31,554 nucleotides of DNA from a virus. The notes under the pieces are model-generated. The model was not told where the DNA came from and made no database searches. It saw only the letters and a list, made by a program, of their open reading frames with translations. The stretch spans positions 1-31,554 of the IMG/VR virus record IMGVR_UViG_3300006854_000041; one strand, written 5' to 3'. The translations under genes and the position numbers were made by a program. This document shows, one piece after another, positions 1 to 7,353 of the stretch; the first letter of the stretch is position 1; each line of letters opens with the position of its first letter.

Positions 1-6
1 AAAGCC

Positions 7-276
7 ATGAGCAAAGCCACTGAGGAGTTGAAGGCACTTGCTGCTGACATTGATCAACAGCATATGGCCAGCCGTCTTACTAACTTGGTCAACGCCGTCC
101 TGGCCGAACTGGAGCAGGCCATGAAAGACCGGGAACTCGCGGTTAAGCTCGACGAAGCAAAAGAACTCCTGCGCGACACCAAGTCCATGGTAATGCGCAT
201 CGACGATAACCGCGAATGGTTAGAGCGGCGCAACCGTCTGCTCGGATGGCCGCCACTGCAAAAGTATGATTCCTAA
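7..276 (+). CDS. Small coiled-coil protein of unknown function
   Basis: An 89-residue, highly charged, mostly helical protein. Its centre (about residues 28-75) is rich in Glu, Lys, Leu and Ala and could form a coiled coil. There is no signal peptide or membrane segment. The stop codon TAA directly precedes the ATG of the PP-loop gene, so the two are very likely co-transcribed. I do not recognise the family. The ATG lies six bases from the window edge, so a longer upstream reading frame cannot be excluded. Confidence 0.6.
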   Translation: MSKATEELKALAADIDQQHMASRLTNLVNAVLAELEQAMKDRELAVKLDEAKELLRDTKSMVMRIDDNREWLERRNRLLGWPPLQKYDS

Positions 277-1128
277 ATGAAGCATATCTGCAACGTGTCA
301 GGTGGCGCATGTTCGTTCTGGGCTATCCATCGAACGATTGAGGCTCACGGCAAGGAAAACACGGTGGGTATATTCGCCGATGTTCTCGTTGAACACGCTG
401 ACCTTTACGAGTTCAACCGGCACACCGAGGAAGTCTTGGGAATCAAACTAATTCGCGTGTCTCGCGAACTCACGCCGATGCAACTTTTCGCGAAGGAAGG
501 TCTTATCGGCAACGCGCGATTTCCAATCTGCTCCGTGCGGCTCAAGCGCGAACCACTCAATGAATGGATGGGGGCGCACTACGAATTGGACGGCAATCAG
601 GAGAACTTTTTGAAGGAACACGCCTCGGTCGTTCTTGGTTTCGATTGGACTGAATGGGGCCGTGTTTCCGACTTTCAAGCCGAGCATCCCACTTGGACTT
701 TGGAAGCTCCAATGTGCGAGGCTCCCCTTTGGGACAAGTGCGAGATGATTGCGCGGTGCTTGGATCTTGGATTCAAAGCGCAAACCCTTTACGAACTTGG
801 TTTCCCCCATAACAACTGCGGAGGAGCCTGTGTCAGAGCGGGTATCACACAATGGGTGATGCTTTACCACACTCAGCCGATTACGTTTGGGACGTGGGAG
901 ACCGACGAAACCAATGTGCAAGCGGAGTTCCTCCGCCGTGGAATTTTTAGTGCTCACTTCACTATCCTAAAGGATCGTCGCAACGGGACGACGCGACCGC
1001 TTCCTCTACGAGAACTCCGCGCACGAATCGAATCCGGCGAGAAATTTCCAACCGACCAGTGGGGGGGATGCGGGTGCGGAGGGGCGACTGAGCCACCGAT
1101 TTACGAGCAGGAGGTAAAGGCGGAATGA
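277..1128 (+). CDS. PP-loop / PAPS reductase-like protein
   Basis: A 283-residue protein of the adenine nucleotide alpha hydrolase (PAPS reductase-like) type. The N-terminus has the PP-loop SGGACS (residues 8-13), followed by a strand and Asp (GIFADV, 31-36) as expected for an ATP-pyrophosphatase fold. Conserved-looking cysteines follow: PICSVRLKR (83-91), NNCGGACVRAG (179-189) and a Cys-rich GGCGCGG near the C-terminus, which could bind a metal or an Fe-S cluster. Known relatives reduce PAPS/APS or activate substrates with ATP, and phages often carry such genes with unclear roles. No sulfate-assimilation partner is present, so a role in nucleic-acid thiolation or modification is as likely as sulfate reduction. 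The start is fixed by the abutting stop of the upstream gene. Family assignment is fairly sure; the substrate is unknown. Confidence 0.75.
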   Translation: MKHICNVSGGACSFWAIHRTIEAHGKENTVGIFADVLVEHADLYEFNRHTEEVLGIKLIRVSRELTPMQLFAKEGLIGNARFPICSVRLKREPLNEWMGAHYELDGNQENFLKEHASVVLGFDWTEWGRVSDFQAEHPTWTLEAPMCEAPLWDKCEMIARCLDLGFKAQTLYELGFPHNNCGGACVRAGITQWVMLYHTQPITFGTWETDETNVQAEFLRRGIFSAHFTILKDRRNGTTRPLPLRELRARIESGEKFPTDQWGGCGCGGATEPPIYEQEVKAE

Positions 1129-1170
1129 AGCCACGCCTTCACGACATCAACCGCGGCGTTTGCCGGTGAA

Positions 1171-1368
1171 ATGAAATTCAGACCATCCTTGAAGCCACAG
1201 AACCTCAGCAAGAACGCTTGGTATTATGAAGGGTTTAGCGGGATCTCGGTCATCCAATGGGTCGATTCAAATAATGCTCGACACGCTTCGATAACCAAAA
1301 TTCCCTGGTGTAAGATCCTAAAATCGTGGGGCCGTTGTCGGCGGACTAAGCGAAAGGCAAAGGGATGA
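1171..1368 (+). CDS. Small basic protein of unknown function
   Basis: A 65-residue basic protein with a Lys/Arg-rich C-terminal tail (RCRRTKRKAKG). It has no recognisable motif beyond a cluster of aromatic residues in the middle. Its stop overlaps the ATG of the LuxR-type gene (ATGA), which supports translation as a pair. It begins 42 bases after the PP-loop gene. Confidence 0.5.
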   Translation: MKFRPSLKPQNLSKNAWYYEGFSGISVIQWVDSNNARHASITKIPWCKILKSWGRCRRTKRKAKG

Positions 1369-1592
1369 TCCGCGTCACCGACAAGGGACGTTGGTGGATG
1401 CTGACTCCTCATCAGCAGAGAATTTTCAAATCACTAGCCGGGGGTTTGAGCACCAAGGAAACTGCCTCCACGTGCTCTATTTCACGGAGCGCGGTCGAAA
1501 AACATCGTGACAGTATTTATCGCAAGACGGGCTGCCGAACCCATCTGGACATCTGCCGGATGGCGATACGGCTTGGGTTAATCGATCCTTAG
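1365..1592 (+). CDS. LuxR-type (GerE) helix-turn-helix DNA-binding protein
   Basis: A 75-residue stand-alone HTH domain. The order of elements matches the LuxR/GerE C-terminal domain: LTPHQQRIFKSLAGGLSTKE (13-32), then the recognition-helix segment ISRSAVEKHRDSIYRKTG (39-56), then a last helix ending in GLI. No receiver or ligand-binding domain is present, so it probably acts as a small phage transcription regulator, or as a sigma-region-4-like factor, whose structure is similar. Its start overlaps the upstream stop. The gene ends 15 bases inside the tail of the frameshifted extension of the convergent FN3 lipoprotein gene. Confidence 0.8.
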   Translation: MIRVTDKGRWWMLTPHQQRIFKSLAGGLSTKETASTCSISRSAVEKHRDSIYRKTGCRTHLDICRMAIRLGLIDP

Positions 1593-1715
1593 TTGGAAGA
1601 AGGATTCACCACCAGAGTTCGTCACCGTCAGAGTAACAAACCCAGGCACCGGGAACCACGGACCAGCCAAGTTCGTAGCCATCAGTGCGGTGAGTGTCCA
1701 GGTTTGGACGGTTGA
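1578..1715 (-). other. -1 frame C-terminal extension of the FN3 lipoprotein
   Basis: If ribosomes slip back one base after codon 142 of the lipoprotein, translation continues for 45 residues in the -1 frame to TAA at 1578-1580. The extension contains LMATNLAGPWFPVPGF and ends in GESFFQLRID, a beta-strand-rich sequence that reads as real protein. The full product would be 187 residues. The alternative is a one-base deletion in the T run, either real or a sequencing error. Confidence 0.55.
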
Positions 1716-2140
1716 AAAGGGAGATTGTAGAGCACCCCCGAGCTCTTGGTGGATTCCTTTCCGGTGGGACTCAGCGCGGTTGCAGCAAATAAGTAGGTTC
1801 CACTGGTGATGGTCACGCTGGCATTGGTGGTCGGGCTTGCCACAAAGTTCGTGTAGTTCCCCTGCGCCGGTCCCCAGTAAAGCCGGTAGCTTCCCGTGGG
1901 AGGTACGTTGTTAGTGTCGAACCACGCCCAGGTGATATTGGTGGAGATCGCCACCGGAACCGGCTTAGCCTTAGCCGCGGCGAGAGCTGGTAACTTTGGC
2001 GGCGCCACAGCCGGCGGCCGAGTCGCCGTAGAGCAGCCGCAAAGGATTGCCCCAAGTGCCAGCCACACGGCCAGCACCGATCCGAAACGTTGAGACGTGA
2101 AGTGAAAGATCGCCTGTGCAGGTTGGGGCAAAGTGATCAT
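1682..2140 (-). CDS. FN3-like lipoprotein (zero-frame product)
   Basis: A 152-residue exported lipoprotein. Residues 20-35 form a hydrophobic signal segment ending in a lipobox with the lipidated Cys at 36 (LCGC). A Pro/Ala-rich linker (41-62) follows, then a beta-sandwich segment resembling fibronectin type III/Ig (ITWAWFDTNN, SYRLYWGPAQGNYTNF, TYLFAATAL). The zero frame stops soon after this domain. A canonical -1 slippery heptamer lies at codons 140-142, and the -1 frame stays open for 45 more residues that look like natural protein, so a longer fusion product is likely. It follows the 61-aa minus gene with only three bases between them. Such domains in phages usually decorate virions; a lipoprotein could instead sit in the host envelope (lysis or exclusion). 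The role is unknown. Confidence 0.7.
   Translation of the reverse strand: MITLPQPAQAIFHFTSQRFGSVLAVWLALGAILCGCSTATRPPAVAPPKLPALAAAKAKPVPVAISTNITWAWFDTNNVPPTGSYRLYWGPAQGNYTNFVASPTTNASVTITSGTYLFAATALSPTGKESTKSSGVLYNLPFQPSKPGHSPH
1715..1721 (-). promoter_or_regulatory. Canonical -1 ribosomal frameshift heptamer
   Basis: On the minus strand the sequence is C CCT TTT in the zero frame, which fits X XXY YYZ with X=C and Y=T. Five bases further on, GTCC and GGAC can pair across a six-base loop; this is a weak hairpin at a normal spacing. The position next to an open, protein-like -1 frame is what makes it notable. Confidence 0.5.
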
Positions 2141-2143
2141 GGT

Positions 2144-2329
2144 TTACTTGTTGGACAGATTTCGGGACAGGAACCGTTCCACCGTCGCCTTCATGCCGTG
2201 CTCGACGGCCACGCGCAGGATATAAGGGATCGTCGGCACCATCTCGTTGCGCCGCTTCAATTCGTTCTGGATCGCCGCAAACTGCCGGTGGTGGGATGGA
2301 TCGACTTCAACCAGTTTTCTCTTTGCCAT
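2144..2329 (-). CDS. Small basic protein of unknown function
   Basis: A 61-residue, mostly helical, charged protein with no clear motif. The C-terminal half (VPTIPYILRVAVEHGMKATVERFL) looks like the second half of a small ribbon-helix-helix or antitoxin-type protein, but I cannot confirm this. It ends three bases before the lipoprotein ATG on the same strand. Its start is divergent from terminase, and it overlaps the longest terminase reading frame by 34 bases. Confidence 0.45.
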   Translation of the reverse strand: MAKRKLVEVDPSHHRQFAAIQNELKRRNEMVPTIPYILRVAVEHGMKATVERFLSRNLSNK

Positions 2330-4233
2330 GCCTCACTGTGCCAGCCATTGCAACATTCTGCAACATCGAAGTTGACGAAAACGATTCCGTGCCCCAGAGT
2401 CTCGCCGTGGCCGAAGCTGTTGCACGCCGAGAAAAGCCTCCCATTCTGGCTTATGGCCTGGATTGGGACCGAGCCGAGTTCCACGACACGCTAGAAATCG
2501 AGTTCTACATGATGCGGCAGGGCGGCTACGTCGTGTTCGACGGAAAACGCTACGGTGAAGGCCTTTTCTCACATTCCAAAACCGCGTTAACACTGCTTTG
2601 GCCGGATGAGGATCATCACAAGTGGTCGGACCTGATGCTCCACTCTCTATGCGAGGAGCGCATAACCGTAGTGCAAGGCGCCAAGGATACCGGAAAAACG
2701 CATATGATTTCTAAGTACGCGTTAATGGACTACTGGTTGGATCCAGAGAACACCCTTAGCCTTTGCACCTCGACAGGAATCCGGGAGCTGGAACTTAGAA
2801 TCTGGGGTGACATCAAGGATCTATTCCAGCAGGCTCGCTCGAGATACCCACATCTAGCGGGGAACGTGAACCACGCTGCGCACGGTATCTTCACCGATTC
2901 CCTCGACGAAAAAGGAAACGTGAGGGATTGGCGACGCGGCCTAATCTGTATTCCCTGCCTCGGCGGTGAGGGGGAATGGATTGGGCTGGAGCGTTTCGTA
3001 GGGCTGAAGCAGACGCGTCGGCGCCTGTGGGGTGATGAGTGCCAGTTTGTCCACTCGGTTTATGTCAACGTGCTAGATGCGTTCGACAAGGGCGACTTTA
3101 AGGGAGGGTTTTTGGGCAACCCAATTGGAGGCAATGGCAAGGCCTTGGATAAACTTGCCGAGCCGAAAGCCGGGTGGTCGAGCCTTGGAGAGATCACCAA
3201 GACCACCACTTGGAGAAATAAGTACGGCGGCATCACGATCAACCTCGTGGGCACCGATTCGCCTAACTTCGATCCAGATCGTCCGAAGTATTACAACTAT
3301 CTCCCCGACCAGGACGACGTTGATCGCGTAGCCAGCCGTAACGGCAAGGACTCTCCCCAGTTCTGGACCCTGATCATGGGCGTCCGGAAGATCGGAGCAG
3401 ATCTCTACCGCGTGCTCACGATCGAAATGTGCGAGCGCGAGGGCGCATTCAACACCGTTACCTGGGCTGGCGGTGAGACCACCAAGATATACGCCATTGA
3501 CGCCGGATTCGGTGGCGACCCGTGCGAAGTCGTGGACATCGAGTTCGGCGAGGATCACAACGGCGTCATGGTGATCAAGTTCTCGCCAACGCGCACCATC
3601 CCTATACGCATCAGCGCGGATGTTTCGGCCGAGGATCAGATCGCCCTCTACGTCAAAAGCGAATGCACGCGCCTGGGTGTGCCTGACGAGAACATTTTCT
3701 TCGACGCCGGCATGAGGGCCACGCTTCCGATCTCGATGTCTCGCATCATCTCCGCCCAGGTCAATGCCGTGAACTTCGGCGGGCCGGCGACTGATCGACC
3801 CGTCAACGAGGATACGTTCACGATCGACCCAAAGACCAAAGAGAAGCGGTTGATGAAGTGTTCGGAGCAGTACTCGAAGTTCGTTACGGAGCTTTGGTAC
3901 TCCGTGCGTGAACTGGTCGAGGCAGGTCAGGCCCGTGAACTTCCCAAGCCCGCCGCCGAGGAGTTTGCCTTGCGAGACTGGCGTTGGGTGCCCGGCCCAC
4001 TTGGCCAGCGTTACGAACTCGAAACCAAGCCCGAATACAAGGCGCGCAATCAGGAAAGCCCGAACAAAGCCGACGTGATTGCGATCGCCGTCGAGGGCGC
4101 GCGCCGACTCGGGTTTCAGATCCGAAACCCCAAGAAGTATCAGAACCCGGAACAAAAGGACGATCAATGGTTGGAGCGCGAGTTGCTGAAGTACCGGGCG
4201 TTTGTTAAAAAGAGCGAGCTTAGCTATCGATGA
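2296..4233 (+). CDS. terL: Terminase large subunit (packaging ATPase-nuclease)
   Basis: A 645-residue protein that cuts and pumps phage DNA into the prohead. The ATPase half has a Walker A loop GAKDTGKT (128-135), a Walker B RRLWGDE (242-248, catalytic Glu 248) and a GNP coupling motif (274-276). The nuclease half shows the RNase H-fold acidic triad: YAIDAGFG (Asp 402), IFFDAGM (Asp 470) and SPNKADVIAIA (Asp 593). The length is typical. The start is uncertain: ATG at 2296 overlaps the divergent minus gene, whereas GTG at 2338 would remove the overlap and still begin well before the ATPase. No small terminase subunit is obvious next to it; the HTH gene at 1365 is a weak candidate. The next gene overlaps its stop (ATGA). 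Confidence 0.93.
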   Translation: MDRLQPVFSLPCLTVPAIATFCNIEVDENDSVPQSLAVAEAVARREKPPILAYGLDWDRAEFHDTLEIEFYMMRQGGYVVFDGKRYGEGLFSHSKTALTLLWPDEDHHKWSDLMLHSLCEERITVVQGAKDTGKTHMISKYALMDYWLDPENTLSLCTSTGIRELELRIWGDIKDLFQQARSRYPHLAGNVNHAAHGIFTDSLDEKGNVRDWRRGLICIPCLGGEGEWIGLERFVGLKQTRRRLWGDECQFVHSVYVNVLDAFDKGDFKGGFLGNPIGGNGKALDKLAEPKAGWSSLGEITKTTTWRNKYGGITINLVGTDSPNFDPDRPKYYNYLPDQDDVDRVASRNGKDSPQFWTLIMGVRKIGADLYRVLTIEMCEREGAFNTVTWAGGETTKIYAIDAGFGGDPCEVVDIEFGEDHNGVMVIKFSPTRTIPIRISADVSAEDQIALYVKSECTRLGVPDENIFFDAGMRATLPISMSRIISAQVNAVNFGGPATDRPVNEDTFTIDPKTKEKRLMKCSEQYSKFVTELWYSVRELVEAGQARELPKPAAEEFALRDWRWVPGPLGQRYELETKPEYKARNQESPNKADVIAIAVEGARRLGFQIRNPKKYQNPEQKDDQWLERELLKYRAFVKKSELSYR

Positions 4234-4415
4234 AAACCGCCGAAGAATGGGTGTCAGGCCTTCATGCTTATGGAGAGGAGTATCAGCCCGAGGACTGGAT
4301 CGAGATGCAGGCAAAGAAACTTGTTGAAGTGATTCAGGCGATTCAGGCGGATGCTCGTGAAGATATGTTAGAAGATTTAGAGACTCTCAGGCACACGTTA
4401 AAAATTAAACTATGA
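4230..4415 (+). CDS. Small acidic helical protein
   Basis: A 61-residue acidic, probably all-helical protein with a repeated VIQAIQAD segment. Its start overlaps the terminase stop and its stop overlaps the next ATG, so it is translationally coupled on both sides. No family is recognised. Its place behind terL suggests a packaging or head accessory, but this rests on position only. Confidence 0.55.
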   Translation: MKTAEEWVSGLHAYGEEYQPEDWIEMQAKKLVEVIQAIQADAREDMLEDLETLRHTLKIKL

Positions 4416-5101
4416 TCAACTTCTCACGTTCCGAGTTTCCCAACGGTGGGTGGCAATTCCTTCAAGCCGCCACTGGCTGGGAAGCCCCTAATCCCAAGGG
4501 CAACACCTTCGATCAACAGGTCGTCAACATCATAAAACACCGCCTCGCTAACCCAGCAATGATCGTAAAACATAAACTCGCTACCGACGCCTTCAACGTC
4601 GGCAACGAGTTGGAGAACTATACCCGGGCGCGCCTGGGCATGGGCGCCATGGGGGCAGACCTCCCAAAATCGACGGCCCCGGCGTCAATACCTCAGATGT
4701 CGGGGCCCGTGCAAGCGGCTGTTGCGGCGGTTAAGAAACTCGCAGCAGGGGCGGCATTGCTCCTTGAGTGGGAGGAGAGCGGCATGACGGCTGTTGCGCC
4801 AGAGGAGTCAGAGAGGCGGGCGGGAATATGCTCGACATGCCCGAAGAACGAACAAGGTAAGACGCTCAGCGAGATTTTCACCATCCCGGCATCTGAGGCG
4901 ATCAGGCGTCGCTACGAACGGCTGGAAGGGCTGAGCTTGAAAACTTCGCACGATGACAAGTTGAAAGTTTGTTCTGCCTGCCTTTGCCCGCTACGGTTGA
5001 AGGTTCACGCGCCGCTATCTTTGATTTTAAAGAGATTGAAGGCCGAACAACGAAACGATTTAGATTCTCGTTGTTGGATTCTTTCTGAAGAAAAAGGTTG
5101 A
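4412..5101 (+). CDS. Cys-rich, zinc-ribbon-like phage protein
   Basis: A 229-residue protein. The first third is soluble and mixed. An Ala-rich helix (100-118) is followed by two Cys pairs: CSTC (140-143) and CSAC-x-C (187-192) with a nearby His 199. These look like a split zinc ribbon. It is coupled to the upstream gene by an ATGA overlap. I do not recognise a defined function. The pattern of a Cys-pair C-terminal domain behind terminase suggests a nucleic-acid- or protein-binding accessory. Confidence 0.6.
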   Translation: MINFSRSEFPNGGWQFLQAATGWEAPNPKGNTFDQQVVNIIKHRLANPAMIVKHKLATDAFNVGNELENYTRARLGMGAMGADLPKSTAPASIPQMSGPVQAAVAAVKKLAAGAALLLEWEESGMTAVAPEESERRAGICSTCPKNEQGKTLSEIFTIPASEAIRRRYERLEGLSLKTSHDDKLKVCSACLCPLRLKVHAPLSLILKRLKAEQRNDLDSRCWILSEEKG

Positions 5102-5128
5102 AAAGCAAAGCGGGTTAGGTTTATCTCT

Positions 5129-5245
5129 ATGAATGCTTCAATCAGGAAATATTTCTCTAGCATCGGAAAACGTGGAGGTAGAGCTAGGTCTCCATCCAAA
5201 ACCGCTGCAGTTAGAAGAAATGCGAAACTTGGAGGCAGACCTAAA
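5129..5245 (+). other. N-terminal module of the HNH gene in another frame
   Basis: From ATG 5129 the first 39 codons encode a basic segment with GKRGGRARSPSKTAA and AKLGGRPK. I recognise this Gly-Gly/Arg/Lys pattern as a recurrent DNA-binding N-terminus in phage proteins. The frame then runs on without resemblance to anything to 5341. Skipping one A in the AAAA run at 5243-5246 would join it to the HNH frame (K39 followed by SKHQIQVRRDW). It is therefore probably the true N-terminus of a frameshifted HNH gene. Confidence 0.45.
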
Positions 5246-5816
5246 ATCAAAACACCAGATTCAAGTACGTCGAGACTGGCAAAAACGAAACAAGGCCAAG
5301 CTAGTGGAAATCAGAAAGCGGCACTACTACAAACACATTGAGAAATGTAGAAAACAGGCCCTAGACAGTTATTATAAATATCGTGAGAAAAACGGCCCAA
5401 AAAGGCGTGAAAGAGATAGGAAACTTAACAAAAAACGGAGGGAAATAAAAAGGAAATATAATAAACAATACTACCAAGAGCACAAAGAACGCCTTTTGGA
5501 ATACCAGAGAAATTATGCTGTCAGAAACCCACATATCAGGGCCAAGAACGATGCTAAACGAAGGGGAGCGATTGTTGGCTGCCCGCATGTCGGAAGGGTC
5601 ATTAGGTTGTGGAGATCCCAAAAAACATTCACGTGCTTCTATTGCCGTAAAAGCTTTTCCAGAAAACATCTTCACGTTGACCATGTGACTCCGATAGCCA
5701 TAGGCGGGAAACACTCAGTCGATAATATTTGCAAAGCGTGTCCGTCCTGCAACCACACAAAATGCGCGACACCAGTTGGAAAATTCGTTACGCAAGGCCA
5801 ACGCTTGCTGATCTAG
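5133..5816 (+). CDS. HNH homing-type endonuclease (probably frameshifted 5' end)
   Basis: A 227-residue reading frame whose C-terminal 60 residues form a zinc-containing HNH nuclease. It has CFYC (168-171), the catalytic HVDH (181-184), Asn 198 in DNIC and the second Cys pair CPSC (203-206). Residues 40-125 are very basic and helical, as expected for DNA contact. The stretch is noticeably A-rich compared with the genes around it, a sign of recent transfer. The first 35-40 residues in this frame look unnatural; the likely N-terminus is in the 5129 frame. The gene ends one base into the start codon of the next glycosyltransferase gene. Such enzymes cut a site in a related genome and spread themselves. 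Confidence 0.8.
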   Translation: MLQSGNISLASENVEVELGLHPKPLQLEEMRNLEADLKSKHQIQVRRDWQKRNKAKLVEIRKRHYYKHIEKCRKQALDSYYKYREKNGPKRRERDRKLNKKRREIKRKYNKQYYQEHKERLLEYQRNYAVRNPHIRAKNDAKRRGAIVGCPHVGRVIRLWRSQKTFTCFYCRKSFSRKHLHVDHVTPIAIGGKHSVDNICKACPSCNHTKCATPVGKFVTQGQRLLI

Positions 5817-6520
5817 TGCGGATCGTCCTAGCCTACATCTGCGTCACCGAAGGCGTCATCAGTGCGGACTTCGCTGCTCGGTTCGTGGGGAGCTATCTCG
5901 CGTGCCCTCCGGAGGCTGAGCACAAGACGGTGATCGTGTGCAACGGCGGGCCTCTACGCCGGGAGTTGTCCCTGCTGTTCGACCCGCTTGCACCAGCCTA
6001 CCTGCCGCGCGTGAACGATGGCGGTTGGGATCTGAGCGCGTACCTAGACGTGGCGCACAAAATCCCGTGCGACATGCTCGTGTGCCTGGGTGAGTCGGTT
6101 TACTTCCATCGTCCTAGGTGGCTCAGGCGCATGGTGCAAGCCTGGGAGAAATACGGACCAGGCTTATACGGTTTCTGGGCCAGTAATCTCGTGAGACCCC
6201 ATCTCAACACCACCGCTTTTGTGTGCGACCCAAATGATCTGAAAACCTTCATGCCGCCGACAAACCGCAAGGAAAGGTACGAAGCAGAGCACGGCCAGAA
6301 CTCCTGGTGGCGCACCCTGCAGTTCCGAGGCAAGCCGACGATGCTGGTCACTTGGGATGGCGTGTGGCAGCCAATGCAGTGGCGCACGCCGAGGGACATC
6401 CTCTGGCGAGGATCGCAGACGAACACGCTGGCGTACTGCACGCACACGGACCGCTACAACGCGGCGGATACTAAAACCAAGGCCAAGTGGGCTAGGGCGG
6501 CTGATGCTCCGTATCGATGA
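5816..6520 (+). CDS. Glycosyltransferase-like protein, paralogue 1
   Basis: A 234-residue protein starting at GTG 5816, overlapping the HNH stop. I chose this start because the product then aligns from its first residue with the paralogue at 7350. Both run from a short N-terminal strand through TVIVCNGG/LIIVSNGG and GWDLSAY/GWDIGAM to DMLVCLGESVYFHRPRWLRRM/EMMVFFGTTAYLRGPHWLKRM. The Rossmann-like start and the GWD motif fit a GT-A glycosyltransferase fold of the kind used in surface polysaccharide synthesis. A longer frame reaches back to 5729 but lies inside the HNH gene. Sugar donor and acceptor are unknown. Its stop overlaps the next methyltransferase ATG. Confidence 0.6.
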   Translation: MRIVLAYICVTEGVISADFAARFVGSYLACPPEAEHKTVIVCNGGPLRRELSLLFDPLAPAYLPRVNDGGWDLSAYLDVAHKIPCDMLVCLGESVYFHRPRWLRRMVQAWEKYGPGLYGFWASNLVRPHLNTTAFVCDPNDLKTFMPPTNRKERYEAEHGQNSWWRTLQFRGKPTMLVTWDGVWQPMQWRTPRDILWRGSQTNTLAYCTHTDRYNAADTKTKAKWARAADAPYR

Positions 6521-7353
6521 ACAAACCATTGGCCATCGACCTTTTCTGCGGACTCGGCGGCTGGACTGAAGGGTTGCTCGCCGAAGGCTACGACGTTACC
6601 GGCTTCGACATCGAGGCGCACGATTACGGCGACGGCAAACGCTACCCTGCGAAGCTAGTAATTCGCGACGTGCTGACTATTCACGGCAGCGAGCTCAAAG
6701 ACGCCGCGCTCATCGTGGCCAGTCCACCGTGCCAGGAGTTTTCCTATATGGCCATGCCGTGGAGCCGGGCTAAAGCCATCGCCGCCGAATACCGCAGCGG
6801 CCAGCGTGACGCGAAGAAGCTCACCGCGCTTTTCGACGCCTGCTTCCGCATCCAACGCGAGGCCATTGAAGCGGCTGGCCATCACATTCCGATTGTTGTG
6901 GAGAACGTCCGCGGTGCTCAGCCTTGGGTTGGTCGCTCCAAGTGGAACTTTGGCAGCTACTACCTTTGGGGCGACGTGCCGGCGTTGATGCCTATTACAA
7001 TGCGGTTTAAGTCGCAAGGGATGAACTGGTCAGACCGAACCAAGCACGGCCAGGATTTCACGCGGATTGCTGGTCGGCAAGCCGAGGGATTAAAACTCCC
7101 TCGCAACGGCCACCGCCACACGCGGCACCTGACGAATCAAGCCGAGCACGGAACAAAGTTTTCCCAAAGCGGCGATGCTTGGTTCGATGGAACGCCGCGC
7201 GATGCGAATGGTCAAAAAGGACCAAGCGCGTTGAGCAGCAAAAGCAAATCCCGCAAAGCCGCCTCCGCAGAGATTGCGCGGATTCCGTTCGCGCTCGCGT
7301 CTTGGATTGCGAGCGTTTATCGACCTAAGATGGAATTATCCGAAGCGCGATGA
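6517..7353 (+). CDS. DNA (cytosine-5) methyltransferase
   Basis: A 278-residue C5-cytosine methyltransferase. Motif I DLFCGLGG (8-15) binds S-adenosylmethionine; motif IV SPPCQEFSY (69-77) carries the catalytic Cys 72; motif VI is ENVRG (129-133). A C-terminal segment IPFALASWIASVY (about 262-274) fits motif X. It is shorter than typical bacterial enzymes and has only a small region for target recognition, which is common in phage versions. No restriction enzyme is adjacent, so it most likely protects phage DNA from host restriction. Both ends overlap neighbouring genes by four bases. Confidence 0.9.
   Translation: MNKPLAIDLFCGLGGWTEGLLAEGYDVTGFDIEAHDYGDGKRYPAKLVIRDVLTIHGSELKDAALIVASPPCQEFSYMAMPWSRAKAIAAEYRSGQRDAKKLTALFDACFRIQREAIEAAGHHIPIVVENVRGAQPWVGRSKWNFGSYYLWGDVPALMPITMRFKSQGMNWSDRTKHGQDFTRIAGRQAEGLKLPRNGHRHTRHLTNQAEHGTKFSQSGDAWFDGTPRDANGQKGPSALSSKSKSRKAASAEIARIPFALASWIASVYRPKMELSEAR

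Noticed and set aside
1125-1169. 14-codon frame coupled to the PP-loop gene stop
   Set aside because: It overlaps the stop neatly, but at 14 residues without any feature I cannot support it as a gene.
3073-4314. 413-codon minus-strand open frame
   Set aside because: It lies wholly opposite the terminase gene, whose motifs are intact. The minus product has no domain and the composition of a shadow frame.
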